64,000 nt of DNA, taken from assembly GCA_012103315.1 (NCBI GenBank), contig WLWZ01000007.1:62001-126000 (forward strand), in the 5' to 3' direction. A model generated the notes under the pieces. The model saw only the letters and a program-made list of their open reading frames with translations. It did no database searches and was not told the DNA's origin. Within the stretch, counting starts at the first letter, position 1, and every line of letters starts with the position of its first letter. The translations under genes and the position numbers were made by a program. The stretch comes from Alphaproteobacteria bacterium. Its GTDB lineage: Bacteria > Pseudomonadota > Alphaproteobacteria > MPNO01 > UBA2964. Shown here piece after piece: positions 8,320 through 16,794 of this stretch.

Positions 8320-9117
8320 ATGTATGAATTTACGTACAGCAAAGCTTCCTCGGTAGATGATGCGACATCACAATTCGGCGCTGCTGAAGAAGGCAAATAC
8401 ATGTCTGGTGGCATGACATTGCTGCCGACCCTCAAACAGCGCCTTGCACGCCCTTCAAACGTTATCGACCTCGCGCAGGTTCCTGACATGTCAGGCATCG
8501 AGGTAACCGGGGATACCGTCAGTATCAAAGCAATGACGCGTCACGCTGCGGTAAACGCCAGCGCCGATGTTCAAGGAGCGATCCCTGCACTCGCTAAGTT
8601 AGCCGGTGGCATTGGTGATCCCATGGTCCGTAACCGTGGCACAATTGGTGGCTCTATCGCTAATAACGACCCTGCTGCTGATTATCCGGGCTCTGTCGTT
8701 GGTTTAGGCGCGACAATTCACACGAACAAACGTGAAATTGCCGCGGATGACTTCTTCCTCGATCTGTTTGAAACAGCCCTGGAAGAAGGTGAAATCATCA
8801 CAAAGGTTACTTATCCGGTTCCTGATCGTGCCGGTTACATGAAATTCCCAAATCCAGCTTCACGCTATTGCATCGTCGGTGTCATGGTTTCTCAAAAAGG
8901 TTCTGAAATTCGTGTCGGTGTTACCGGTGCTGGCGCCTGCGCTTTCCGGGTTCCTGAGATGGAAGCGGCTCTCGCTTCGAGCTTCACGCCAGAGGCTGTA
9001 GCTGACATCAAAATTCCAGACGGTGATCTGAATAGTGATATCCATGCAAGTTCCGAATACCGTGCCCACCTTGTGACGGTCATGGCAAAGCGAGCTGTCG
9101 CTGAGGCAATTGCCTAA
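8320..9117 (+). CDS. coxM: CoxM-type FAD-binding medium subunit
   Basis: A 265-residue FAD subunit of the CO dehydrogenase/xanthine dehydrogenase family. The two FAD-contact motifs are present: 'MSGGMTLLP' (residues 28-36) and 'IGDPMVRNRGTIGGSIAN' (about 97-114). The C-terminal CO-dehydrogenase flavoprotein domain is complete. GGAG ribosome site before the ATG at 8320. A hairpin terminator follows, separating coxS-coxM from the accessory genes. Confidence 0.9.
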   Translation: MYEFTYSKASSVDDATSQFGAAEEGKYMSGGMTLLPTLKQRLARPSNVIDLAQVPDMSGIEVTGDTVSIKAMTRHAAVNASADVQGAIPALAKLAGGIGDPMVRNRGTIGGSIANNDPAADYPGSVVGLGATIHTNKREIAADDFFLDLFETALEEGEIITKVTYPVPDRAGYMKFPNPASRYCIVGVMVSQKGSEIRVGVTGAGACAFRVPEMEAALASSFTPEAVADIKIPDGDLNSDIHASSEYRAHLVTVMAKRAVAEAIA

Positions 9118-9175
9118 GGACACAAAATTCTTAAGGGGCACCCGATGCCGGGCATTCCTTATAGAAACAATTTCA

Positions 9176-9208
9176 GGGAGGTCGGGAAACCGGCCTCCCG
9201 GTTTTATT
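9176..9208 (+). terminator. intrinsic terminator after coxM
   Basis: Arms at 9176-9185 (GGGAGGTCGG) and 9190-9199 (CCGGCCTCCC) pair over 10 bp with one wobble around a GAAA tetraloop. A T-rich stretch follows at 9201-9208. It should end coxSM transcription before coxD. Confidence 0.7.
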
Positions 9209-9229
9209 AGGGTCAACTGAGATTTAGCA

Positions 9230-10150
9230 ATGAGCGCGCCCCTACCCGAGTCCATAGAATCAACTCTCGATATCCTCACTGAAGGAAAATACGTCGCTGA
9301 TCGATCATTGGCGACGGCATTATTTCTTGCCCTGAAACTCGGACGGCCTTTGTTCCTTGAAGGTGAAGCCGGTGTCGGTAAAACGGAAATTGCCAAAGTT
9401 TTGTCTGACACACTCGGTCGTCGCCTGATCCGGCTACAATGTTACGAAGGTCTGGACGTTTCCTCTGCTGTCTATGAATGGAACTATTCACGACAGATGA
9501 TCGACATCCGCATTTCGGAAGCGGCCGGAGATCGAGATCGTGATCAAATCGAAAGCGACATCTTTTCGGAACAGTTCCTTATTAAACGACCACTATTGCA
9601 GGCGTTGGAAGCTGATGATTCTGGATTGCCACCAGTTCTCCTGATTGACGAATTGGACCGTACCGACGAACCATTTGAAGCATTTCTATTGGAAGTCCTG
9701 TCTGATTTTCAGGTCACCATTCCTGAAATAGGAACGGTTGCGGCTGAGAAGCCGCCAGTTGTGATCATTACATCCAACCGGACTCGAGAAATCCACGACG
9801 CCATCAAGCGCCGTTGCTTCTATTACTGGGTAGATTATCCCGATGCCCACCGCGAACTCGAAATTCTGAGCGTGAAAGTACCGGAAGCCGCAGCCGAACT
9901 CTCCAGCCAAATTGTTGCCTTTGTTCAGCGATTGCGATCCATGGATCTCTTTAAATTGCCTGGCGTCGCTGAAACGATCGATTGGACCAATGCTCTCGTC
10001 CAACTCGATAAAATTGATCTCGACCCCGAAACAGTCAATGACACGCTCGGGACTCTGCTGAAATATCAGGATGATATTGAGAAAATCAAAGGCAGCGAAG
10101 CGGCCAACCTGCTCAACCAGGTTAAAGCAGACCTGGCGTCACGGCAGTAA
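9230..10150 (+). CDS. coxD: CoxD-type MoxR-like AAA+ ATPase
   Basis: A 306-residue MoxR-family ATPase. Walker A is 'GEAGVGKTEIAK' near residues 45-56 and Walker B is 'VLLIDELDRTDE'; a sensor-type 'ITSNRTRE' follows. In Oligotropha the homologous CoxD is needed to mature the copper-sulfur-molybdenum active site of CO dehydrogenase. It is paired with a VWA protein as is usual for MoxR systems, with 6 bp between the genes. Confidence 0.88.
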   Translation: MSAPLPESIESTLDILTEGKYVADRSLATALFLALKLGRPLFLEGEAGVGKTEIAKVLSDTLGRRLIRLQCYEGLDVSSAVYEWNYSRQMIDIRISEAAGDRDRDQIESDIFSEQFLIKRPLLQALEADDSGLPPVLLIDELDRTDEPFEAFLLEVLSDFQVTIPEIGTVAAEKPPVVIITSNRTREIHDAIKRRCFYYWVDYPDAHRELEILSVKVPEAAAELSSQIVAFVQRLRSMDLFKLPGVAETIDWTNALVQLDKIDLDPETVNDTLGTLLKYQDDIEKIKGSEAANLLNQVKADLASRQ

Positions 10151-10156
10151 CCCGCC

Positions 10157-11419
10157 ATGACTGAAACGGGAAACGGCACAACGCCGGGACTCGCGCTCCT
10201 CGAAGAACTCGAGGGCAACAAACTCGTCACCAACATCATGCATTTTGGGCGTGTTCTCCGAAGCGCGGGTTTACCCGTAGGGCCAGGAAAAATACTCGAC
10301 GCCGTCAGCGCCGTCCAAACGGTTACCGTAACCAATCGACGTGATTTCTATTGGGCACTACACGCTGTCTTCGTGAACCGGCGTGACCAGCACGAGATAT
10401 TCGACCAGGCCTTTCACATCTTTTGGCGCGATCCACGGCTCTTGGAACGCATGCTTGGTCTCCTGATGCCACAAGGCCCCGCTGAAGAAGATGGCCCCGA
10501 ACCTGAACCGCCCAGTCGCCGTATTGCCGAAGCGATGAGCCCTGGGAATGATGAAGGCAACGAAGAACAGGAAGAAAAGGAACCTGAACTCGAAGTCGAA
10601 GCGACGCTAACGGCCTCTGCCAATGAGCTGCTTCAGAAGATGGACTTCGAAGATATGTCTGCCGATGAAATTGCAAAGGCAAAAGCTGCGATCGCCCGCA
10701 TGCGACTCACCATTCAGAATGTGAAAACCCGGCGGTTTCAGGCCAGTCACCGTATCGACAAGATAGACATGCGCTCGACGTTGCGTGCAGCCATGCGATC
10801 CGGCGGATCGGTTATTCCTCTACAATACCGAACACGACGGAAGCGCACCCCTCCTTTAGTAATCCTTTGCGATATTTCAGGGTCGATGGGCCGTTACACG
10901 CGGATGCTATTGCATTTTATGCATGCCATCACCAATGATCGGGATCGCGTATCAACCTTCCTCTTCGGAACACGACTAACCAACGTAACCAGGCATTTGC
11001 GCAATAAAGACATCGATATCGCGCTCATGAAATGCACTGATTCTGTCGAAGATTGGTCAGGTGGAACGCGGATCGGCGACAGCCTCAAAGACTTCAATCA
11101 ATTCTGGTCACGACGGGTTTTAGGCCAAGGCGCCGTGATGCTCTTAATTTCTGACGGGTTAGACCGCGATGCCGGACGAGGACTGGCGTTAGAGATGGAA
11201 CGGCTTCATAAATCATGTAGACGTTTGATTTGGGTGAACCCGCTTTTACGATTTGAAGGGTTTGAGCCCAAATCCCAGGGAATTCGCGCTATACTACCGC
11301 ATGTTGACGAATTTCGTCCTGTACACAATCTTGAGAGTCTTACGGAGTTGATTGAAGCACTGAACAGTCAGCTCGTACGACGAAAAGAAGGGATCACAGA
11401 ATGGCTCCAAGCGATGTAA
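10157..11419 (+). CDS. coxE: CoxE-type von Willebrand factor A protein
   Basis: A 420-residue protein whose C-terminal half is a VWA domain. It has an intact metal-binding MIDAS motif D-I-S-G-S near residues 239-243. A strongly acidic segment lies around residues 108-150 (EEDGPEPEPP, EEQEEKEPELE). It works with the MoxR-type ATPase just upstream in maturation of the molybdenum enzyme in known cox systems. The last 19 nt overlap the start of the next gene. Confidence 0.88.
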   Translation: MTETGNGTTPGLALLEELEGNKLVTNIMHFGRVLRSAGLPVGPGKILDAVSAVQTVTVTNRRDFYWALHAVFVNRRDQHEIFDQAFHIFWRDPRLLERMLGLLMPQGPAEEDGPEPEPPSRRIAEAMSPGNDEGNEEQEEKEPELEVEATLTASANELLQKMDFEDMSADEIAKAKAAIARMRLTIQNVKTRRFQASHRIDKIDMRSTLRAAMRSGGSVIPLQYRTRRKRTPPLVILCDISGSMGRYTRMLLHFMHAITNDRDRVSTFLFGTRLTNVTRHLRNKDIDIALMKCTDSVEDWSGGTRIGDSLKDFNQFWSRRVLGQGAVMLLISDGLDRDAGRGLALEMERLHKSCRRLIWVNPLLRFEGFEPKSQGIRAILPHVDEFRPVHNLESLTELIEALNSQLVRRKEGITEWLQAM

Positions 11420-11748
11420 ATCAAGGGTCGCAGGATGATGACGTCCTGCAGGAAGCCGCCAATTGGTTAAAAGCCGGCAAGAAAGTAGCTCTCGCAACTG
11501 TTGTCAGCAGCTGGGGTTCTTCCCCACGCCCACCTGGAAGCCAACTTGCTGTTTCAGAAGACAGTACTTTTGTAGGCTCCGTGTCAGGCGGTTGCATCGA
11601 AGGTGCTGTCGTAACCGAGGCGCTTGAAGTTATGGAATCCGGTGAGTCCAAAGTTCTTGAATATGGCGTTACTGATGAGCTGGCCTGGGAAGTAGGACTT
11701 GCTTGCGGTGGAAAGGTCAAAGTCTTCGTAGAGGCGGTCCAAGAATGA
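11401..11748 (+). CDS. XdhC/CoxI-family N-terminal domain protein
   Basis: A 115-residue protein consisting only of the XdhC_CoxI domain: 'VSSWGSSPRPPGSQLAVSED' then 'GSVSGGCIEGAVV' and 'LACGGKVKVFVE'. XdhC-family proteins bind molybdenum cofactor and help put it, with its sulfido ligand, into molybdenum hydroxylases. The companion Rossmann domain is encoded by the next gene, whose ATG overlaps this stop (ATGA). A GAAGGGAT ribosome site lies in the end of coxE. Confidence 0.85.
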   Translation: MAPSDVNQGSQDDDVLQEAANWLKAGKKVALATVVSSWGSSPRPPGSQLAVSEDSTFVGSVSGGCIEGAVVTEALEVMESGESKVLEYGVTDELAWEVGLACGGKVKVFVEAVQE

Positions 11749-12455
11749 AAACATCGATGCTGGATCAAATTCTGCGCGACCAGGAAGCTAAAACACCTGT
11801 TGCCCTAGCGACTGAACTCGCCACCGGTGACCAGGCCCTTATCTATTACGACTCAGCGACGGGAAGTCTTGCCAATAACCCTGAAATAGTTGCTGCCGCC
11901 CGACAGGCCATTCAGGACGATAAAAACGGGACGGTTAAGCTGGATGCCGGTGAGATATATTTCCAAACCTTCAATCCGCCACTTCGCATGCTGATCGTTG
12001 GCGCTGTGCACATTGCACAGCCTCTTTCTCGTATGGCCAGCGTTGTGGGATACGACGTCACCGTGGTCGACCCCCGTCAATCATTTGCATCTCCTGAAAG
12101 GTTCCCAGGAATATCACTAAACCACGAGTGGCCCGATGATGGACTTCGTGAACTCGATATTGATCGCCGGACAGCTGTTGTTACCCTGACACATGATCCA
12201 AAACTGGACGACCCTGCTCTTGGTGTTGCTTTGCGCTCCGACGCTTTTTACATCGGATCACTAGGAAGCCGAGGCACACATGCCGGACGTACAGAGCGGC
12301 TCAAAGGAGAAGGCTTCACAGAAGCGGAGATTAGTAGGATCAAGGGCCCCGTGGGTCTCAACATTGGGGCCATCTCGCCTGCAGAGATTGCTGTCTCCAT
12401 TCTTGGAGAGGTTACAGATTGTCTGCACGCCAAGGAGAAGAAGGCCGCAGCGTGA
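11745..12455 (+). CDS. XdhC Rossmann-domain protein
   Basis: A 236-residue protein. The first 80 residues contain an XdhC-like stretch, and from 'LRMLIVGAVHIAQPL' it has the C-terminal Rossmann domain of XdhC proteins, including 'VTVVDPRQSFA', 'FYIGSLGSRGTHAGR' and 'PAEIAVSILGE'. The ATG at 11745 was chosen over an in-frame start at 11703 because it overlaps the previous stop and removes a spurious leader. With the preceding gene it forms a split XdhC/CoxF-I pair for maturation of the cox enzyme. Confidence 0.85.
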   Translation: MKTSMLDQILRDQEAKTPVALATELATGDQALIYYDSATGSLANNPEIVAAARQAIQDDKNGTVKLDAGEIYFQTFNPPLRMLIVGAVHIAQPLSRMASVVGYDVTVVDPRQSFASPERFPGISLNHEWPDDGLRELDIDRRTAVVTLTHDPKLDDPALGVALRSDAFYIGSLGSRGTHAGRTERLKGEGFTEAEISRIKGPVGLNIGAISPAEIAVSILGEVTDCLHAKEKKAAA

Positions 12456-14092
12456 AATTTGGTGACCTAACCGTCGACGATGCGGCAGGTGCCATCCTGG
12501 CCCATAGCCTGAAAGTCGGCACCCACACGTTCCGCAAAGGGCGTATGTTGTCTGATGACGATATCGGTGCCTTGAAGGGTAACGGTATAGAAACCGTTGT
12601 CGCAGTTCGCCTTGAAGAAAACGATCTCCACGAAAACGACGCTGCTCAACGACTTGCCAAAGCAATCGCCGGCGACAACTTATCGCTTTCCGCGACCGCA
12701 ACAGGCCGGTGTAATCTCGTGGCTAACGCCAATGGTCTAGCGGTCCTCAATGCCGAGACAATCGATGCCTTGAATCTGACGAACGAAGTAATAGCGATTT
12801 CAACTGTGGCGCCCTATCGGCAGGTTAAAAAAGGCGATGTCGTTGCCACCGTCAAAATCATCACCTTCGGCATCAGCCAAGACATCATCGAAACTTGCGA
12901 AAAGATAGCAAACATCAACGGTAAGCCGGTATCGTTAGCGACCTTCACCACAAAAAAGATTGGGTTGGTTCAAACCAAGCTTCCTATTCTACGCGACTCA
13001 CTCCTCGAAAAAGCGCGGACGATAACCAGGAATCGGATCGCAGCTCTCGAAAGTAAGTTCGTTCACGAAGTTATTTGTGAGCATAACGCTTCAGATGTCT
13101 CGATCGCGTTAAAAGAATGTTTAGGCCACGGCTGCGAGATCGCCCTTGTCATGGGCGCTTCCGCCATCGCGGATCGCGGTGATGTCATCCCCGCGGCCGT
13201 AGAAGATTGTAGCGGGGTTATCGAGCACTTCGGACTGCCTGTAGACCCTGGCAATCTGATGCTTTTAGGTAAAGTTTCCAGCATGCGGGTCCTTGGACTT
13301 CCCGGATCAGCGCGATCTCCGCGCTTGCATGGTTTCGATTGGGTTCTTCAACGATTGGTCGCTAACATTGACGTCACTGGCACAGATCTCATGCGTATGG
13401 GTGTTGGCGGCCTTCTCAAGGATATTCCGAGTCGTCCTTTGCCCCGGACAGCGGCAGTTCAACCCGAAACTATGGCAAATTCAGACCGAAACATCATCGC
13501 AATAATTCTTGGTGCCGGGCAATCCCGACGTATGGGGTCTGTAAACAAGCTCCTCGCGGAAATCGACGGTAAACCGATGATCTCGTACGTTGTCGCAGCA
13601 GCACAAGCATCACGAGCAGACAGAATCCTAGTTGTAACCGGCCATGAAAAAGAGAAACTTGAAACGGCGCTGTCAAATCAAGATGTCGATTTTGTCCATA
13701 ACCCACATTACGCCGAGGGTCTGAGTACGTCTCTCAGTACCGCGATGGGGGCACTCGACGACGACATCGATGCCGCGGTTGTTTGTCTCGGTGACATGCC
13801 TGGTATTTCAGCGGATCACATTAACGCCTTGGTCGAAGCCTTCGACCCAGATGGTGGCAAACAAATTTGCATACCCACCTTTAATGGAAAATGGGGAAAT
13901 CCTGTCCTCTGGGATCAACGGTTCTTCAGCGCCATGCAGCACGTTTCTGGAGATGTCGGCGCGCGCCACATCATTGGTGAACACCAGGACGTACTTCATG
14001 AAGTCCCTATCGAAGACAATGCTGTCCTCACTGACCTCGACACGCCTGCCGCCCTCGCCGCTCATCTCGCTGACATCAAGAGCAAAGACTAG
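12452..14092 (+). CDS. MoeA-like molybdopterin-binding / MobA-like nucleotidyltransferase fusion
   Basis: A 546-residue two-domain protein. Residues 1 to about 330 form a MoeA/MoaB-type molybdopterin-binding region ('DVIPAAVEDCSGVIEHFGLP', 'LGLPGSARSPRLHGFDW'). From about residue 352 a MobA/MocA-type nucleotidyltransferase begins with 'ILGAGQSRRMGSVNKLLAE'. MocA-type enzymes make the CMP form of molybdenum cofactor used by CO and xanthine dehydrogenases, which fits the neighbours. The GTG at 12452 overlaps the previous stop and gives the normal family N-terminus; an upstream in-frame start at 12419 lies inside the previous gene. Confidence 0.85.
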   Translation: MKFGDLTVDDAAGAILAHSLKVGTHTFRKGRMLSDDDIGALKGNGIETVVAVRLEENDLHENDAAQRLAKAIAGDNLSLSATATGRCNLVANANGLAVLNAETIDALNLTNEVIAISTVAPYRQVKKGDVVATVKIITFGISQDIIETCEKIANINGKPVSLATFTTKKIGLVQTKLPILRDSLLEKARTITRNRIAALESKFVHEVICEHNASDVSIALKECLGHGCEIALVMGASAIADRGDVIPAAVEDCSGVIEHFGLPVDPGNLMLLGKVSSMRVLGLPGSARSPRLHGFDWVLQRLVANIDVTGTDLMRMGVGGLLKDIPSRPLPRTAAVQPETMANSDRNIIAIILGAGQSRRMGSVNKLLAEIDGKPMISYVVAAAQASRADRILVVTGHEKEKLETALSNQDVDFVHNPHYAEGLSTSLSTAMGALDDDIDAAVVCLGDMPGISADHINALVEAFDPDGGKQICIPTFNGKWGNPVLWDQRFFSAMQHVSGDVGARHIIGEHQDVLHEVPIEDNAVLTDLDTPAALAAHLADIKSKD

Positions 14093-14103
14093 CAAACAGC
14101 AAT

Positions 14104-15345
14104 ATGGCTCTAGCCCCCACAAGTTCGGTGGAAGACACCGGTGAGCCACCACACCCATACCGCTGGGCAATGCTCGCCGGTGTATGGCTCCTTTATATTT
14201 CTTTTGCTCTCACGATTGCCTCCCTTGCACCGTTGGTTTTTGTAATCGAAAGAGATCTCGGCATAGACCACGCGCTAATGGGCACAATCTTGGGGGCATG
14301 GCCCCTTATCTATATTGCCTCATCAGCACCCTGCGGTGCTTTACTAGACCGATTTGGCCCACGCCGGATGATATTTGCCTCAGTCACAATCATCGCCCTC
14401 TCTGGTGTCCTGCGGGCGTACTCAGAAAGTTATATCGAGCTGTTATTGGCAATTTTTGTTTTTGGTGTTGGCGGTCCCATCATTTCAAGCGGCGCACCAA
14501 AAATCGTCAGTCTGTGGTTCACCGGCAAAGCCCGCGGTATGGGTATAGGCATCTATTTCACCGGGAACGCCTTAGGCGGCATCGCAGCCGTCGCCCTTAC
14601 CAACAGCTACATAATGCCCTTCTTTGACAATGACTGGCGCGCCGTCCTGCTTGCTTATGCAGCTTTCGTCTTTTGCGCCGGACTCATCTGGCTTCTCATT
14701 AGCGCACACCCCGCCAGCAAGGCTGTTGAGAAAACGCTGGCCGCTGAGAAGAAAACGCCGATTACCCAAGTATTCTTTGAACTGCTGAGTATGCCCCTCG
14801 TCCGAATTATATTGGTCATGGGTATCTTCATTCTGTTCTTTAACCACGGGCTCACCCATTGGTTACCGACAATCCTGCAGGAAAAGGGGATGGACGAAGT
14901 CACGGCCGGCTACTGGGCGTCTATCCCAACTGTTTTCGGCCTCTGCACCGCTCCGTTTATCCCGCGTCTCGCGACCCCAGAAAAACGATACCTCATCTTA
15001 TTTTTGTTATTCTCGGCTGCCGCAATTGCAACACTCTGCATTCAATATGGTGACGGGTTAGTTCTTGGAACCGGATTATTGATGCAAGGTATATGCCGCG
15101 GCTCAATGACCGGCATCGCCATTCTCATGCTTATGGATACCGACGACGGAAAACATGTCGGCGCCGCAAGCGGCCTCTATTTCTCAGCGGGAGAGGTTGG
15201 TGGAGCGCTTGGCCCGATGACAGTCGGTACGTTGGCTCAATCAACAGGCGGATTTTCAACACCGCTCTTTATGATGACTGGCGTAGGCTGCCTCCTCATC
15301 CTGCTCTTGGCACGCCTAAGGTTTGTCGCCAGACGAGCAGGATAA
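14104..15345 (+). CDS. MFS transporter (CynX/NimT-like)
   Basis: A 413-residue major facilitator protein with about 12 membrane helices. The loop 2-3 signature appears as 'GALLDRFGPRRM', and a central cytoplasmic loop lies around residues 200-222. It follows the molybdenum-cofactor gene by 11 bp and may be cotranscribed with the cox cluster. The substrate is unknown; CynX/NimT relatives carry small anions or drugs. Confidence 0.75.
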   Translation: MALAPTSSVEDTGEPPHPYRWAMLAGVWLLYISFALTIASLAPLVFVIERDLGIDHALMGTILGAWPLIYIASSAPCGALLDRFGPRRMIFASVTIIALSGVLRAYSESYIELLLAIFVFGVGGPIISSGAPKIVSLWFTGKARGMGIGIYFTGNALGGIAAVALTNSYIMPFFDNDWRAVLLAYAAFVFCAGLIWLLISAHPASKAVEKTLAAEKKTPITQVFFELLSMPLVRIILVMGIFILFFNHGLTHWLPTILQEKGMDEVTAGYWASIPTVFGLCTAPFIPRLATPEKRYLILFLLFSAAAIATLCIQYGDGLVLGTGLLMQGICRGSMTGIAILMLMDTDDGKHVGAASGLYFSAGEVGGALGPMTVGTLAQSTGGFSTPLFMMTGVGCLLILLLARLRFVARRAG

Positions 15346-15361
15346 GTAAGGCATTCAGCCC

Positions 15362-15979
15362 CTACTGAATGGGCGAGAATGGTGTTGCATGGACAATCTT
15401 GTTGTCCTGACGAACAAGCTCATCCCCACCGCCCTTTGGCGGCCAAATGCCTTTTGCAGCGGCCTCAGCGCGAACTTCAGCCCGGTGATTAAGGCTCTCA
15501 TAAGGCCAAATATGAACAAATTTATTTAGCGGACCGATCTCTGTCGACATCGCCATCAAACAGGGAGACAGTTTTTGGCGTTCATCGAGAGCAGCACCCC
15601 AGCGTTCCTGGATCCCGCCGAGTGAATGCGGTTTGATTGTATAGCTGCGCCATTCAAAGACGGGACCATGATCTCCTGGCTTGAACTCTGGCGTAAAGGA
15701 GAACGGAATAAAGATCTCGGAAAGTTGCTCATCGAGAAACTCACTGATATGCGGTGGCCAGTTTGGCGAGGCTGCCGCTTTCGCACGTGTATCCGTACGA
15801 TCCTGAAGATCCTTATAGGGCCAGATATGAATGACTTCATTGAGGGGCCCAATATCAGAATAAAAGAATGCCGAAATCTGCGAGAATTCTTTGCGGCCCT
15901 CATAAGCCTCACCAAAGCGCTTGATTACTTCGGGTTGGGTCCTTGGCTTCACCCGATAGGTGCGGACTTCATATAGCAT
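15362..15979 (-). CDS. NIPSNAP family protein with two tandem domains
   Basis: A 205-residue protein made of two NIPSNAP ferredoxin-like halves. The first starts 'MLYEVRTYRVKPRT' and the second 'PVFEWRSYTIKPHS'. Both contain the repeated 'IGPLN..IHIWPY.' motif, showing an internal duplication. The ATG at 15979 has GAGGGA before it and is preferred over a TTG further upstream. NIPSNAP proteins often sit near catabolic genes, but their biochemical role is poorly known. Convergent with the MFS gene, 16 bp apart. Confidence 0.8.
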   Translation of the reverse strand: MLYEVRTYRVKPRTQPEVIKRFGEAYEGRKEFSQISAFFYSDIGPLNEVIHIWPYKDLQDRTDTRAKAAASPNWPPHISEFLDEQLSEIFIPFSFTPEFKPGDHGPVFEWRSYTIKPHSLGGIQERWGAALDERQKLSPCLMAMSTEIGPLNKFVHIWPYESLNHRAEVRAEAAAKGIWPPKGGGDELVRQDNKIVHATPFSPIQ

Positions 15980-16054
15980 TGGAATCTCCCTCAAATCTGT
16001 TGTTCGTACAGGCCGCCCTCTTAACGACCCCTACCCCGTTTTAGGCCAATAATG

Positions 16055-16101
16055 CTCAAAAAGAAACGGGTCCGGCACTGTACTAGAGCACCGAACCCGT
16101 T
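16055..16101 (-). terminator. intrinsic terminator downstream of the flagellar-rod-like gene
   Basis: Arms 16065-16075 and 16091-16101 (AACGGGTccGG / CCgaACCCGTT) pair with one mismatch. On the minus strand the hairpin is followed by a T-rich run (complement of 16058-16066). It lies downstream of the gene ending at 16196. Confidence 0.55.
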
Positions 16102-16195
16102 CCTCGACCCATCCCGAGAGGAATTACCCTCCCATCACGCCAACCCCAACGTCCCACAAAGCCGTACATCCCAACCCAGTGATCGCCTTCCTATT

Positions 16196-16633
16196 TTAAA
16201 AATTTGCATCAAGCAGCGTACCGGCCATTTCATCCTCAGCACGAACCATGGCCAAATTAGCCTCAAACATGGTTCGCGCCTGGCTCATTCCCACTAGTTC
16301 GTCCGCAATATTTACAGTCGGCATAGCAACCAACCCATCCGTATTTGCTTTTGAATCGTCCGGGTTGTGAACGATGTAATGCGATGGTGTTTTCTCTCGC
16401 ACAACGGCTTGAACGCCGCCACCAGCAACAGAGACATTAGAGACTTCTGACGGCCGGAAGACGGTTTCGTCGCCATCATCGGCATTCACAGCCGCTGCTC
16501 TGGCAACGGCGCTAATCTCGACCTTGTCAACAGGTGCCGATGTGCGTTGATTTGCGATATTTGATGCCCGCACAGACATATCTTTCGACGCAGCAGTAAG
16601 TGCTGACACCGAAGATCGTGACGAAATAATCAT
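16196..16633 (-). CDS. FlgC-like flagellar basal body rod protein (orphan)
   Basis: A 145-residue protein resembling FlgC-type rod proteins at both ends. The N-terminus has 'SALTAASKDMSVRASNIAN', like the rod-protein SALxAxxxxxxxxSxNIAN signature. The C-terminus has 'MPTVNIADELVGMSQART' and 'YEAN'-like 'FEANLAMV'. The flexible middle is variable and acidic. No other flagellar gene is near, so whether it serves in a flagellum is open. A terminator follows. Confidence 0.7.
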   Translation of the reverse strand: MIISSRSSVSALTAASKDMSVRASNIANQRTSAPVDKVEISAVARAAAVNADDGDETVFRPSEVSNVSVAGGGVQAVVREKTPSHYIVHNPDDSKANTDGLVAMPTVNIADELVGMSQARTMFEANLAMVRAEDEMAGTLLDANF

Positions 16634-16794
16634 TACCTCATCCTCATATTAAGAGGACGTTTGATATTTCCTTATCGAGATTCCGTCAATTTTTTTCAAT
16701 TTGAATAAATGACAAATAAATCAACCATTTACTCGGCATCTCACTCAAACCTATCTCTAAATTAGCTAAAGTTTTATCACTCACGGGACCTTGG

